NCBI GenBank assembly: GCA_012934845.2
Contig: WNNJ02002717.1
Coordinates: forward strand, 1-64,000
Direction: 5' to 3'
Source of the DNA: Pomphorhynchus laevis
Taxonomy: Eukaryota > Acanthocephala > Palaeacanthocephala > Echinorhynchida > Pomphorhynchidae
Length of the DNA stretch: 64,000 bases
How positions within the stretch are numbered: the first letter of the stretch is position 1; every line of letters begins with the position of its first letter. Positions 24,701-30,300 of the stretch are shown in pieces. A program made the position numbers and the translations under genes. The notes beneath the pieces are model-generated. The model had not been told where the DNA came from. It ran no database searches and saw only the letters and a program-made list of their open reading frames with translations.

Positions 24701-27616
24701 ATTTTGTAATCAAGCAAAAATAGCTTTATAAAATATAGAATTGAGTGGAATATTTATTTTGAACTTAAACGAGATATATTATTCAAGACAAGTCTCATCA
24801 AGTCACCTACAATCTGTATATATCGGTTTCACATTTAGCGGCGGGCAGGATGAAAATGCTCAGAGTGCACAATTTGACCCGCGGGACGCCTAATGCCCAT
24901 ATGTGTCTAGAAGAACAAAGAAACTTTAATTTGAATTATATATTTTTTTTGTAAATTTGGTTACTTAATTCCCACTATTTATATAATAAGGTAATTCTGT
25001 TTGCATTCTATTAATTTATAACTAGTAGCTATAAATTAATATTGAATAAATTGATTATTAATTATAAATTAATATATTATTAATTGATTATTAATTAATA
25101 AATTGATTATTAATTATTATGATTGCTATTCATCATAAATGTATTTAAAAATATTTTCTATTTAAAATAATTTAATTATTTATTAATAATATAAGACAGA
25201 ATTCTTTGATGTACCTGACAATTTTAGCTACAAAATCTTTTTGATTTTCTTAAATTGAAACAAAATTTGTGCAGCTTGATAAGTTATGGCTAATTACATT
25301 AATTAATATTTATTTAAATTATGGATTAATTAATTTTATATTAATTGACCATTTGTGATAAAATTCAAAATTCAACGTTATTGAGAATCTGAAATTCATT
25401 TCAAATGTTAGGTTAATATCAAAAGGTGAAAGGTACAAAAGAATTTAAGATTTGACAATACTTTTTAAATGCCGACATTTGGCATTAAATGTAAGCTGTT
25501 TGATATTCTAATAAAACGAACTAAACGTTTTTGTTATCAAACATTAGGTAGTTGAAAGCAATCACTCCAAAACTCTTGAAGGTCTAGACCAGCTTGAGTA
25601 CTTTGGGGCCATATTTTTATCTTGATCTGACTATAGGGCTGAACTAATTTATAAAATGTAATAATTTTATAATCAAGCAAAAATAGTTTTATAAAATATA
25701 GAATTGAGTGGAATATTTATTTTGAACTTAAACAACGAAGTCGACAATGTTAACATATATATTACTCAAGGCCAGTCTCATCGCGTGACCTACCTTGTCG
25801 ATCTGTATATATCAGTTTCACATTTTTTCAGATCCGGCCCGCCTGCCGCTGGTTGCCCAAATGTGGTCGTCACGAACAAAGAAAGTTGAATTTAAATAAT
25901 ATCTTTTTGTGAATTTGAAGACTTAATTGCCACCATTTATCTAATAACGTAATTCTCTTAGCATTCTATTAATTTATAACTAGTGGCTATAAATTAATAT
26001 TAAATAATATCAATAAATTGATTATTAATTATAACGTTTGGTAATTTTATTATAATATATTAATTATTTAATGTAAGGCGTTTTTGTGATATAATCTGAC
26101 TGATTCTTGGATTGTAACAACGCATTTAATTTAACTTTATTTAATTAAATTTACACATGCCAAACTTCTAACATTTGCATTTGCAGAACCATTTACATTA
26201 TATCGGCAAACCATTTGAATTTTCAGAGATTTTTCAAAACTTAAATTGCAAACTTTAATTCTTAGCCTAATTTCTTAGTAAATAGGCTAAGAAATCCAAA
26301 TACAAAATTTATAGTAACTGGATTTAAAGAATCTTACAGTAATTTTTCTTCGAAACGGTAGAAAATCAATGTGTCTCCACAAACATCCATCGTAAGCTAA
26401 TTTATTCCAATCCTATTAAGAAAAGTAATCTTTGATTAAATAGTAGCGATCCAAATTAATTTGATTACCTTTGATATAAGTGAACATTGGCATAGTGTTC
26501 GGTAATCTAGGTAGCTTAATATTCTAAATGTAGAAAGTCAAAGTAACTAATAATAAATATTAAATTAAAATTAATAATAATTAATTGAAACAATACTTCC
26601 TATGTATTTAAAAATTTAAAAAACCAATATATTGGTTTTTTGATATATTGTATTATATTGATTTACTATTTTAAAAAACCAACAAAACGACTAGTGGGTC
26701 ATTTTACTGATGAGTGTTGTCGAGTACTCTATCATTTCGATGCAAAAGTGGTCGTCTAGAAGTGACAATGAGCATGCATTTCGTTGATCGAAGCCAGTTC
26801 AATAAGCAACTACATTATAGGCATTACGAATTCCATTTAGCATCCTAGACGTCGTTTCATTCCGCACAGTCGACTTTACTTCTATATGACGAATCCAGTT
26901 TTGGATTTAGCGCGTGAAACGAACAGTCAGCAGCAACCTCTGCTGAGTAGATAAGGATGGTCTACACAGCAAATGTTCAGATAGCCTCAGATATTTAAGC
27001 AACTTGTCGGAAATGCTTCTTTTACTGTTACACAGACACTACATTAGAAAATTAAATTTACATTAAACTGAAATTTATTTGAAATTTAAATGCTAAGTTA
27101 ATAGTTTACGAGATTTACAATGAATGTTAATGTTAAACTAACGACATACAAGTTACGATTGTCTGACTGACAATTACACATATCCTATCTTTAATAAGTA
27201 ATCATTTAGATCAGAAACAAATTTGATTCCAAGTTAGATACAAAGAGCATTTCCAAAAGGCATTAACCTTAAAAGGCTAAAAAATAAATTGACAGTTTTT
27301 GTCTAATGTCATCCTCAATCAAATAAAACGTGTTTTAGGAATCTTTCACCCCACATCGGTCTTTTTATCAAACCGGTTTCCTCGAGTATCCTTATCATAA
27401 TCTATTGGTTATATATTCATAATTGTACAATTGTTTTTAATAAATGACAATAAAGTCTTTATATTTAATAAAATTTGTAATTAAAACGTATTTAAACTCA
27501 TTTTAAACGCACTTTAGTTTCATTTCCTTGGGCAGCTGTTTCATGACATCTAACCGCAGCTCTTTATGTTCCATTGATAATCGGTCGATAAGAAGATATA
27601 TGTCATTCATCATCAT
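572..27616 (-). CDS. FBXL20: FBXL2/FBXL20-type F-box and leucine-rich-repeat protein, complete 14-exon gene
   Basis: Coding exons in transcript order: 27616-27513, 26523-26469, 26412-26338, 24522-24428, 21877-21809, 17199-17104, 17053-16924, 11609-11535, 8173-8043, 7988-7928, 7889-7833, 5055-4999, 4940-4713 and 706-572. Every junction is GT-AG and phases match, giving 455 codons plus TAA; human FBXL20 is about 436. Residues about 28-75 form an F-box (LPKEMKLKILSYLDY, then a W-N-K-L-A segment). About residues 80-410 are cysteine-containing LRRs with repeated C..L..L.L..C..[IL]TD. The C-terminus keeps the family signature VNVHAYFVPP and a final Cys-Cys tail. Known family role: SKP1 binding through the F-box, with LRRs selecting substrates for SCF ubiquitination. 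The start is the first of three tandem ATGs, four codons after an in-frame TAA (27628-27626). FBXL2 and FBXL20 cannot be separated here. An untranslated 5' exon could exist. Confidence 0.9.
1990..3885. repeat. 16-bp minisatellite array in FBXL intron 13
   Basis: Roughly 115-120 head-to-tail units of a 16-bp motif, ATCGATGATTAATCTT, with variants (TTTAATATT, GTGTAACA, TCTATG). Larger blocks recur about 330-345 bp apart (for example the block starting near 2711 and again near 3054), so there is higher-order structure. A homogeneous TCTATG subtype block lies at about 3409-3518. It fills about half of the 4006-bp last intron. Confidence 0.95.
3886..4712. other. AT-rich intron sequence
   Basis: Remainder of FBXL intron 13 next to exon 13. 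It has short imperfect repeats of TTAATCCTGTAATTTAA near 4425-4560. No coding signal. Confidence 0.5.
4713..4940 (-). CDS. FBXL20: FBXL exon 13: last LRRs
   Basis: The largest coding exon (76 codons; acceptor AAAATAG, donor CAG|GTGGGT). It contains LSRCDQITDYGMKYL, LRVLELDNCSQVT and LKRLDIFDC, parallel to the family's LSHCE.ITDDG, L.VLELDNC and LERIELYDC. Preceded by a 58-bp intron. Confidence 0.95.
4999..5055 (-). CDS. FBXL20: FBXL exon 12: LRR
   Basis: A 57-base phase-0 exon (acceptor TTATTTAG, donor TTA|GTAAGC) encoding ITDTTLRSISNHCQNLTHL. It equals the family segment ITD.TL..LS.HCP.L. Confidence 0.92.
5726..6050. mobile_element. Possible hAT-like MITE in FBXL intron 11
   Basis: The left end CAGAGGTGACCAACAC and the reverse complement of the right end (GATGTGGCCAACTCAT) resemble each other and the CAGNGGTGNCCAA ends common in hAT elements. 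Both ends also carry GCGCC inside. I saw no transposase and no clear 8-bp target duplication, so this could be a decayed copy or chance similarity. Confidence 0.4.
6051..7832. other. AT-rich intron sequence without features
   Basis: Rest of FBXL intron 11. Only A/T-rich low-complexity sequence and short chance ORFs were seen. Confidence 0.5.
7833..7889 (-). CDS. FBXL20: FBXL exon 11: LRR
   Basis: A 57-base phase-0 exon (acceptor ATTACAG, donor CTG|GTAAAT) encoding QYFKGCKNLEKLDLEDCRL. It matches the highly conserved C..LEK.DLE.C segment of FBXL2/20. Confidence 0.93.
7928..7988 (-). CDS. FBXL20: FBXL exon 10: LRR
   Basis: A 61-base exon (acceptor CTTCTAG, donor CGA|GTAAGA) encoding CLDVSFCPGLTDYGVTNAIR, a textbook cysteine-containing LRR. 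It sits between introns of 54 and 38 bp. Confidence 0.92.
8043..8173 (-). CDS. FBXL20: FBXL exon 9: LRRs
   Basis: A 131-base exon (acceptor GAATTAAG, donor AAC|GTATGC) encoding SLMNLVSKCTQLKVLLLSRC and then VTDEILSQIGQTCRNL. The donor is set by phase: two bases (AC) plus one base of exon 10 give Thr in the expected CRNLTCLDVSFC. Confidence 0.9.
8174..8682. other. Intron sequence without features
   Basis: Part of FBXL intron 8 between exon 9 and the PLE terminal repeat. Nothing recognisable on either strand. Confidence 0.5.
8683..9040 (-). repeat. PLE terminal repeat (pLTR-like), copy 1
   Basis: Near-identical to 18061-18420. It starts with AATCAAATCAGCTAAACTGA and contains a conserved stem (CTGCTATG paired with CATAGCAG) enclosing GGCCGAAACC on the minus strand. 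It lies 3' of the RT fragment in the element's own orientation. Confidence 0.8.
9041..9925 (-). pseudogene. Naiad-type Penelope-like element RT fragment (internally deleted)
   Basis: A 166-codon open stretch at 9671-9171 encodes the PLE reverse transcriptase palm, with GGYSSPIIADLF and the catalytic tetrad YIDD at 9548-9537. Upstream, 9720-9925 matches 19390-19570 of the fuller copy, but the sequence between is missing, so the element carries an internal deletion and several frame breaks. It lacks the GIY-YIG part entirely. It lies in FBXL intron 8, same strand as the gene. Confidence 0.85.
10390..10704 (+). pseudogene. C-terminal module of a mobile-element polyprotein, copy 1
   Basis: An open frame of about 104 codons ending at TAG has SHLAPSYSSGT, KYGERIARFERSSFYPIVL and IRSRVGFALAKMSSMSIRAA. 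The pattern (YGER, E-x-S-x-F-x-P, then a Ser/Ala/Met-rich helix) recalls C-terminal segments that follow reverse transcriptases in many invertebrate mobile-element ORFs. That recognition is from memory of the family and the parent element class is uncertain. No start codon; 5'-truncated. Confidence 0.5.
10887..11310 (+). pseudogene. C-terminal module of a mobile-element polyprotein, copy 2 (frameshifted)
   Basis: Homologous to 10390-10704: it has VCVFNHLAQSYSSESS, KYGERVTCIERSQFFPFVV and, after a frame change near 11180, IRTRLSFKLAKTVSMVIRSS ending at TAA. The 5' edge is scrambled by a 44-bp palindrome. About 80 bp downstream, the 3' tail reads ATAAATCCATCTCTCTC, like the end of the non-LTR element at 16330, which may link the two. 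Confidence 0.5.
10894..10937. repeat. 44-bp perfect palindrome
   Basis: The left half reads ACGTGTTACATGTATCGCCA then TA; the right half is its exact reverse complement. The left arm and its flank (10864-10910) are a direct copy of 11040-11085. This looks like a duplicated segment followed by a short inverted copy. Confidence 0.9.
11535..11609 (-). CDS. FBXL20: FBXL exon 8: divergent LRR
   Basis: A 75-base phase-0 exon (acceptor TTTTCCATTCAG, donor CAT|GTACGA) with the core ENLEWLNLKRCH. It fills exactly the roughly 25 residues expected between exons 7 and 9 by comparison with FBXL20. The first half matches poorly to the family. Confidence 0.78.
12100..12430 (+). pseudogene. Cysteine-rich N-terminal module of a mobile-element ORF
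   Basis: From ATG at 12215 the frame reads MPKNSFGRCCSCNG, then ACVCARSGKACISCWAQNC. The C..CNG....C..C.C.RSG..C..C spacing recalls cysteine-rich N-terminal modules in invertebrate transposon ORFs (from memory). The frame closes at 12430, so it is a fragment. It may belong to the non-LTR element that follows or to a separate nested insertion. Confidence 0.45.
12827..13225 (+). pseudogene. Non-LTR family 2 ORF1 (gag-like)
   Basis: A 132-codon frame with QRQHNLIVVNL, IAIRRL-like basic segments and SRVFLRSDIGPSERVLQNKL. The V-F-[IL]-R-x-D-x-x-x-x-E-R pattern is common at the end of CR1/L2-type ORF1 nucleic-acid-binding domains. Upstream, 12451-12663 encodes a Cys-containing segment (CTYKACSN, FHCGFC) ending at a stop. 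This is probably the same ORF1 broken by a frameshift. Confidence 0.6.
13494..14078 (+). pseudogene. Non-LTR family 2 APE-type endonuclease
   Basis: Contains IFNVEGLKYL, FLTETM (normally LTET), a G-G-V segment and VFIAGDFKAR, aligned with APE endonuclease motifs N-x-x-G, [LI]-x-E-T and GDFN. The catalytic Asn of GDFN reads Lys here. The C-terminal SDH-type motifs are missing or out of frame. Confidence 0.7.
14395..16012 (+). pseudogene. Non-LTR family 2 reverse transcriptase
   Basis: Linker and fingers lie at 14505-14858 (KNNKAAGPDNF). A frame change near 14830 is followed by RT palm 14819-15418 with GEQFGFRQHRST, FIDFKQAFD and catalytic YADD at 15389-15400. An in-frame TAG at 15417-15419 separates this from the thumb (15422-16012), which has YCYLGVLLTS. 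The usual VPQG motif reads GVLHGD. The YADD is intact but the protein cannot be made as one chain. Confidence 0.85.
16013..16345 (+). other. Non-LTR family 2 C-terminal Cys-rich segment and 3' end
   Basis: 16035-16247 holds clustered Cys/His (LCICSFCKESC, LLHVFSC), as in C-terminal zinc-binding segments of such elements. The tail ends in AAATAAATCTCTCTCATTG. Confidence 0.5.
16346..16923. other. Intron sequence with a short tandem repeat
   Basis: AT-rich part of FBXL intron 7. About four copies of a 14-bp unit CTTAATATATACAG lie near 16755-16815. No coding exon recognised. Confidence 0.6.
16924..17053 (-). CDS. FBXL20: FBXL exon 7: two LRRs
   Basis: A 130-base exon (acceptor TTTTGTAG, donor TCG|GTAATG) encoding LSCSKLEFFNLTRCGSISL and then FPKLKFLEFEG. 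The second repeat is divergent: it lacks the usual Cys and TD. Confidence 0.88.
17104..17199 (-). CDS. FBXL20: FBXL exon 6: LRR
   Basis: A 96-base exon (acceptor AATTTAAG, donor GG|GTACAT) encoding SLFLLSQSCKDLQYVDVSY followed by N-ITDESVRRI. This is an LRR with the family spacing. Followed by a 50-bp intron. Confidence 0.9.
17200..18060. other. Intron sequence without features
   Basis: Start of FBXL intron 5 next to exon 6, AT-rich. Nothing recognisable before the PLE terminal repeat. Confidence 0.5.
18061..18420 (-). repeat. PLE terminal repeat (pLTR-like), copy 2
   Basis: Begins AATCAAATCAGCTAACTGAG and ends at TCTTATTCTAATAAAG, next to the 3' end of the Naiad-type RT. On the minus strand it holds paired CTGCTATG/CATAGCAG around a loop with GGCCGAAACC, and a second possible pairing GGCCC with GGGCC. 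The same sequence recurs at 8683, 59056, 59849 and, inverted, 61034. Confidence 0.85.
18760..19809 (-). pseudogene. Reverse transcriptase of Naiad-type PLE
   Basis: Fragments at 19809-19597 (IDKASNNFVFICKKLYYD), 19501-19253 (LHKNPIKPRFICSAFKCTL, then IRHYFS) and 19101-18760 (VKGAPMGGYSSPI, FRYIDDICVF) follow the motif order of PLE RTs. They are broken by frameshifts, for example near 19252 and 18837. The C-terminal part continues at 18705-18415. Confidence 0.85.
20741..21109 (-). pseudogene. GIY-YIG endonuclease domain of Naiad-type PLE
   Basis: A 122-codon frame: Cys-rich segment (residues about 17-25), a second CNCN cluster, VVYLIQCTCGLQYIGKTYQ (GIY-YIG core as VVY and YIG), an R-x-R-x-x-H helix (TRFRQHIYNI) and an H-rich segment. 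A TAA after EK is followed in the same frame by LLEKEDFWIKTL and YPLGLND, the usual end of the domain. One stop therefore splits the original protein. Confidence 0.85.
21181..21330 (-). other. GC-richer block upstream of the Naiad-type element
   Basis: Unusually GC-rich for the window, with GGGGGCTGCCCTG and short inverted pairs. It may be the element's 5' untranslated region. No tRNA or SINE promoter pattern was confirmed. Confidence 0.35.
21809..21877 (-). CDS. FBXL20: FBXL exon 5: LRR
   Basis: A 69-base exon (acceptor CTATAG, donor AA|GTAAGT) encoding VISKCCNRIKSIKLSHCRSI and TD. The C..I..I.L..C..ITD repeat and both flanking phases fit exons 4 and 6. Confidence 0.88.
21878..22385. other. 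Intron sequence without features
   Basis: AT-rich start of FBXL intron 4. Nothing recognisable. Confidence 0.5.
22386..22572. mobile_element. Fold-back (MITE-like) inverted repeat
   Basis: Two arms of about 90 bp meet near 22480. Outer parts pair AATTAAACGAATTAAGCGAAG with its complement near 22545. Central parts pair GATCATCATCAGGACAT with ATGTCCTGATGATGATC around a loop of about 6 bases. Transcribed RNA would form a long imperfect hairpin. It lies in FBXL intron 4. Confidence 0.8.
23360..23580 (+). mobile_element. Non-LTR family 1, 3' tail only
   Basis: TGTTGGATTGGTTATGAACT through GGCTCAGATCCCTATGGAT and the ending AAGAAATTCCTTATTATTA match the tails of the family-1 copies at 35.7 and 56.4 kb. 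This is a severely 5'-truncated insertion in FBXL intron 4. Confidence 0.7.
24428..24522 (-). CDS. FBXL20: FBXL exon 4: first LRR
   Basis: Encodes NNVVIDIAQRSQ then a repeat with L.LSHC.KI.DDAI. The acceptor is TTTTAAG. The donor was chosen as GA|GTACGT, because this phase fits exon 5 and gives the expected LRR spacing. The alternative donor three bases on (TAC|GTATTT... reading as TAC|GTA) breaks the frame. Confidence 0.85.
24634..26015. repeat. Partially duplicated segment in FBXL intron 3
   Basis: 24634-24686 recurs at 25179-25231, sharing GAATTCTTTGATGTACCTGA. 24691-25060 recurs as 25654-26015 with about 80% similarity by eye. Both long copies hold a short GC-rich patch (24838-24892 and 25830-25875) that differs between them. 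No convincing coding frame. Confidence 0.75.
26338..26412 (-). CDS. FBXL20: FBXL exon 3: end of F-box
   Basis: A 75-base phase-0 exon (acceptor TTAATAG, donor ACT|GTAAGA) separated from exon 2 by a 56-bp intron. It encodes DWNKLAYDGCLWRHIDF and onward, matching the family segment W-N-x-L-A-x-D-G-x-x-W-x-x-I-D. Confidence 0.92.
26469..26523 (-). CDS. FBXL20: FBXL exon 2: F-box core
   Basis: A 55-base exon between acceptor ATTTAG and donor AAG|GTAATC. It encodes ILSYLDYRTLCQCSLISK, matching the F-box helix pattern (I-x-S-x-L-D, L-C-x-C) of FBXL2/20 proteins. It has no ATG, so an ATG-based ORF search misses it. Confidence 0.9.
26524..27512. other. FBXL intron 1 with a GC-richer block
   Basis: 26690-26970 is noticeably richer in G+C than its flanks, with no stop-free frame of note and no recognised repeat. 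The rest is AT-rich. Confidence 0.4.
27513..27616 (-). CDS. FBXL20: FBXL exon 1: N-terminus and start of F-box
   Basis: Begins with three consecutive ATG codons and encodes 34 full codons plus two bases, ending in the F-box opening QLPKEMKL. The donor is AA|GTGCGT. Joining to exon 2 completes a Lys codon, giving LPKEMKLKILSYLD, a typical F-box core. About 27 residues precede the F-box. Confidence 0.85.
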
Positions 27617-28639
27617 TGATATTAGTTAACTGTTACCATTGATTAACGCACTTCACTAAACAAAAAATGAAATAGCAAATATATTTTGGTACACCAAAAG
27701 ACTGTATTAAATTTTTATTTTAAAATCCATTAAAAAATAACAAACCAAGTCTTTGAACTACATTTGCAATCAGGTTGTCGACAATGCCAGCGTTTATTTA
27801 AATTCAGATTTAAAAATGTAGAGAAAAGCTCTTTATTATGAAAATTAGTCATTTATCGTTTACAAAAATATTTTTAGTAAAATCTTATACTTGTGCATCA
27901 AATAACTGATGGTCAACTTTTTAATTTTGAATTTTGAAACATTTTAAAATGTTTATTTCTTGTGTTAAACGCAAAAAAGACATTTTTTATCTAGAATTTT
28001 AGAGCGGAATCAATAAGAACTACTTTATTTTTATATTTCGATAGCCGCTCCAAAACAAAACCTACAATTTGTGCATTCTTCTTTATGAGTAAACGTACAA
28101 TTTGATGAGCAAACGTACAATTGGATGAACAAATTGTACGTATTGTATCTGATAATGCTAACAACAGACCCTGCTTACTTTCACTGACTTTGTTTGTTAT
28201 CAATTAATAAAATTAATCTTTATTTATTAACATAAAATCGGCATTTGAAGAACAGCCAAGTTTAAAATCGATATTCAAAACCAAGGCATATATATTATTA
28301 CCAGTGAAACAATCAATTTATAAACTTTATAAACAGTAATCTTGTTTATAAAGTCGATGTTGTAAACATTGAAACATTTAATAGTGTAGCACCTAAAATA
28401 AGCATTTCTCAATAATAAATGGACATTTAATGTTGAGAACATTATATAATCATTTAATGGACACATTTATTAAATGAGCATTTAAAATGAGCTCAACATT
28501 AAATGAACATTTAATGTTGAAAAATAAATAAACATTCCTCAAGTTAATATGTAAAGGCATATCAACATAAAATTATCCTTATTTACCTGTAATGTTTGAA
28601 ATATTTGCAATAATAAAAAAGTTATAGGCTTATATTTGA
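27617..28639. other. Presumed FBXL upstream region
   Basis: 5' flank of FBXL exon 1. A minus-strand frame of 70 codons at 28203-27991 has no recognised family. Short direct repeats of ACATTTAATGTTGA occur near 28428-28525. No confident promoter motif. Confidence 0.4.
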
Positions 28640-30300
28640 TCGGGATTGGTTGGAGAGAAAGCGTGGCTCCAAAACAGATTGTAAATTCGACCTCTATAGG
28701 TAGTTGAAAAGAACCCGGTAGCTGGCGAAGAGAGATAGGAATTAAATTAGGTCAAATTCTCCTTCCCTATCCTGGGTAAGACTTGGATAGTTGACTGAAA
28801 GAAGGCAACTCTGATAGGATCAAAGTGAAACCTCCTTCTAAGCAACGTATCTTCCTCTAGCCGTCAGCGTATTAGGTCATGAGAGGAGGTCAGCTGTTGG
28901 CGCAAATGCTCAAAACAGGTGGGTTTTTACAACCATATCCTATGTAGCAGTAGAATATCGAGGAGAGAATTTGTTGTAAAGCAATGAAATGTAGGGATTG
29001 TGGTTTATGTAAATGATAGTCGCTCCTGGCTCTGCGGAGTGATGCATCAATCCAACGACCAGTTCTGTCTTTAAAGTCACCAAGTAACATGTAGCAGCCG
29101 CTACCTAATATACAATCGAGTAGGTCGCGGTTATTGTAAGCCGGTCGGATTAAGACATTGAATATGCTAATGCGTTTAACAAGTTGTATAGCTAAACAAG
29201 AAATGGTTGGACACGAGTAGTTTAGTAAAGGAGATGAACTTAAAGAGCTTTTCACTAAGGTTAGAAGACCTTGAGAAGAAGAGGAGTGTGGAGGGGTTAT
29301 GTACAGAGTAAAGTTGGTGGTTATGTGCTTTGGTATAAATCGAGTCATATCCACGAGAGACGGATATACATTGTCTCCGGTAAAACATTAACATCAGCAT
29401 ATCTACCAGATATGAGTTTAAGGGCGGAAGCACCTACCGAATTTCACTGAAAAATATTCAATGAAAAAGGCTCTTGAATACTTCTCATTGCGTTAGTGAT
29501 ACTGGAGTGGAACGCCCACCACCTAGTCGGAACCAGGGGAGGAAAGGTAGTCCTTATCGCTTCCGTTCATGAAAGGTAATGTCATTTGCCTACGAGCATT
29601 GTCGTCATATCTCTTTAAAGTGGCCGCTAATTCCCATAATTGATTTTTTTCTCACCAGCTTAAAAGCAGCTAAGCGCTGTAACGAACCGGACCTCTTCTT
29701 CGATTTTGGACCTTTTCTGAATGGTCTTGGAGGATGAAGAAGAGTGAAAAATCTTATTGAACTTAGACACAAGACAATGAATCATCTCTTCTATCTGAGT
29801 CATAGTAGCTTGATGCTTGGCATAAATGAGTTTAAAGATATCTGTATCGCTGAATATGTATTTAGATGTATTTTGCGACGTATATGCATCCGCGAAGTTT
29901 GCCGATTTTCTTTTAGAAACACATTGTCTCCTCTTGTATGCTTTGAAAACACTACATTTGCGGGACCACGGGGTGTTCTTCCCCCCGCAATTTGAGCAAT
30001 GTGGATCCTTGACGCATCTATCTGAGTGCTCTTCAGGATTCCTACTTACACAACAAGTACGTGAGAGACTATAACCAGAATCCCAATGCCCACATTGATG
30101 GCATATGTTGCAATAAATCAGTGTCGATTAGTAAAAATGATAAATTATGCCCCATAAAGGGATTACATGCTGATTTTGTGAGGCATAAAGCCTCGTCTAC
30201 CGACGTATGACAATATGCCACCGGAATAGGTTGGCCATTTTTCCCTGTGATAAGACGTATGTTCTTAACATCTTTGTAACCAAAGTCGTCACAATTATGT
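28640..30300 (-). mobile_element. Non-LTR family 1, copy A (gag plus endonuclease, 3'-truncated)
   Basis: Minus-strand order: gag segment with GKNGQPIPVAYCHTS, zinc knuckles near 30110-29950 (CHQCGHWDSG, CSNCGGKN), then an APE endonuclease at 29433-28890 with LLGDFKDRTGRW and the conserved LRRAR segment. The sequence stops at about 28640 in the EN-RT linker (LLRRRFHFDPIR), so there is no RT. Several frames; the GDFN Asn reads Lys. Confidence 0.8.

Noticed and set aside
24838-24892. GC-rich patch tested as the exon before FBXL exon 4
   Set aside because: The frame (HIWALGVPRV) does not fit the F-box. The real exon 3 lies at 26338-26412, and the copy at 25830 has stops.
27991-28203. 70-codon minus-strand frame upstream of FBXL
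   Set aside because: No family resemblance, AT-rich flanks and internal short repeats. Treated as chance.
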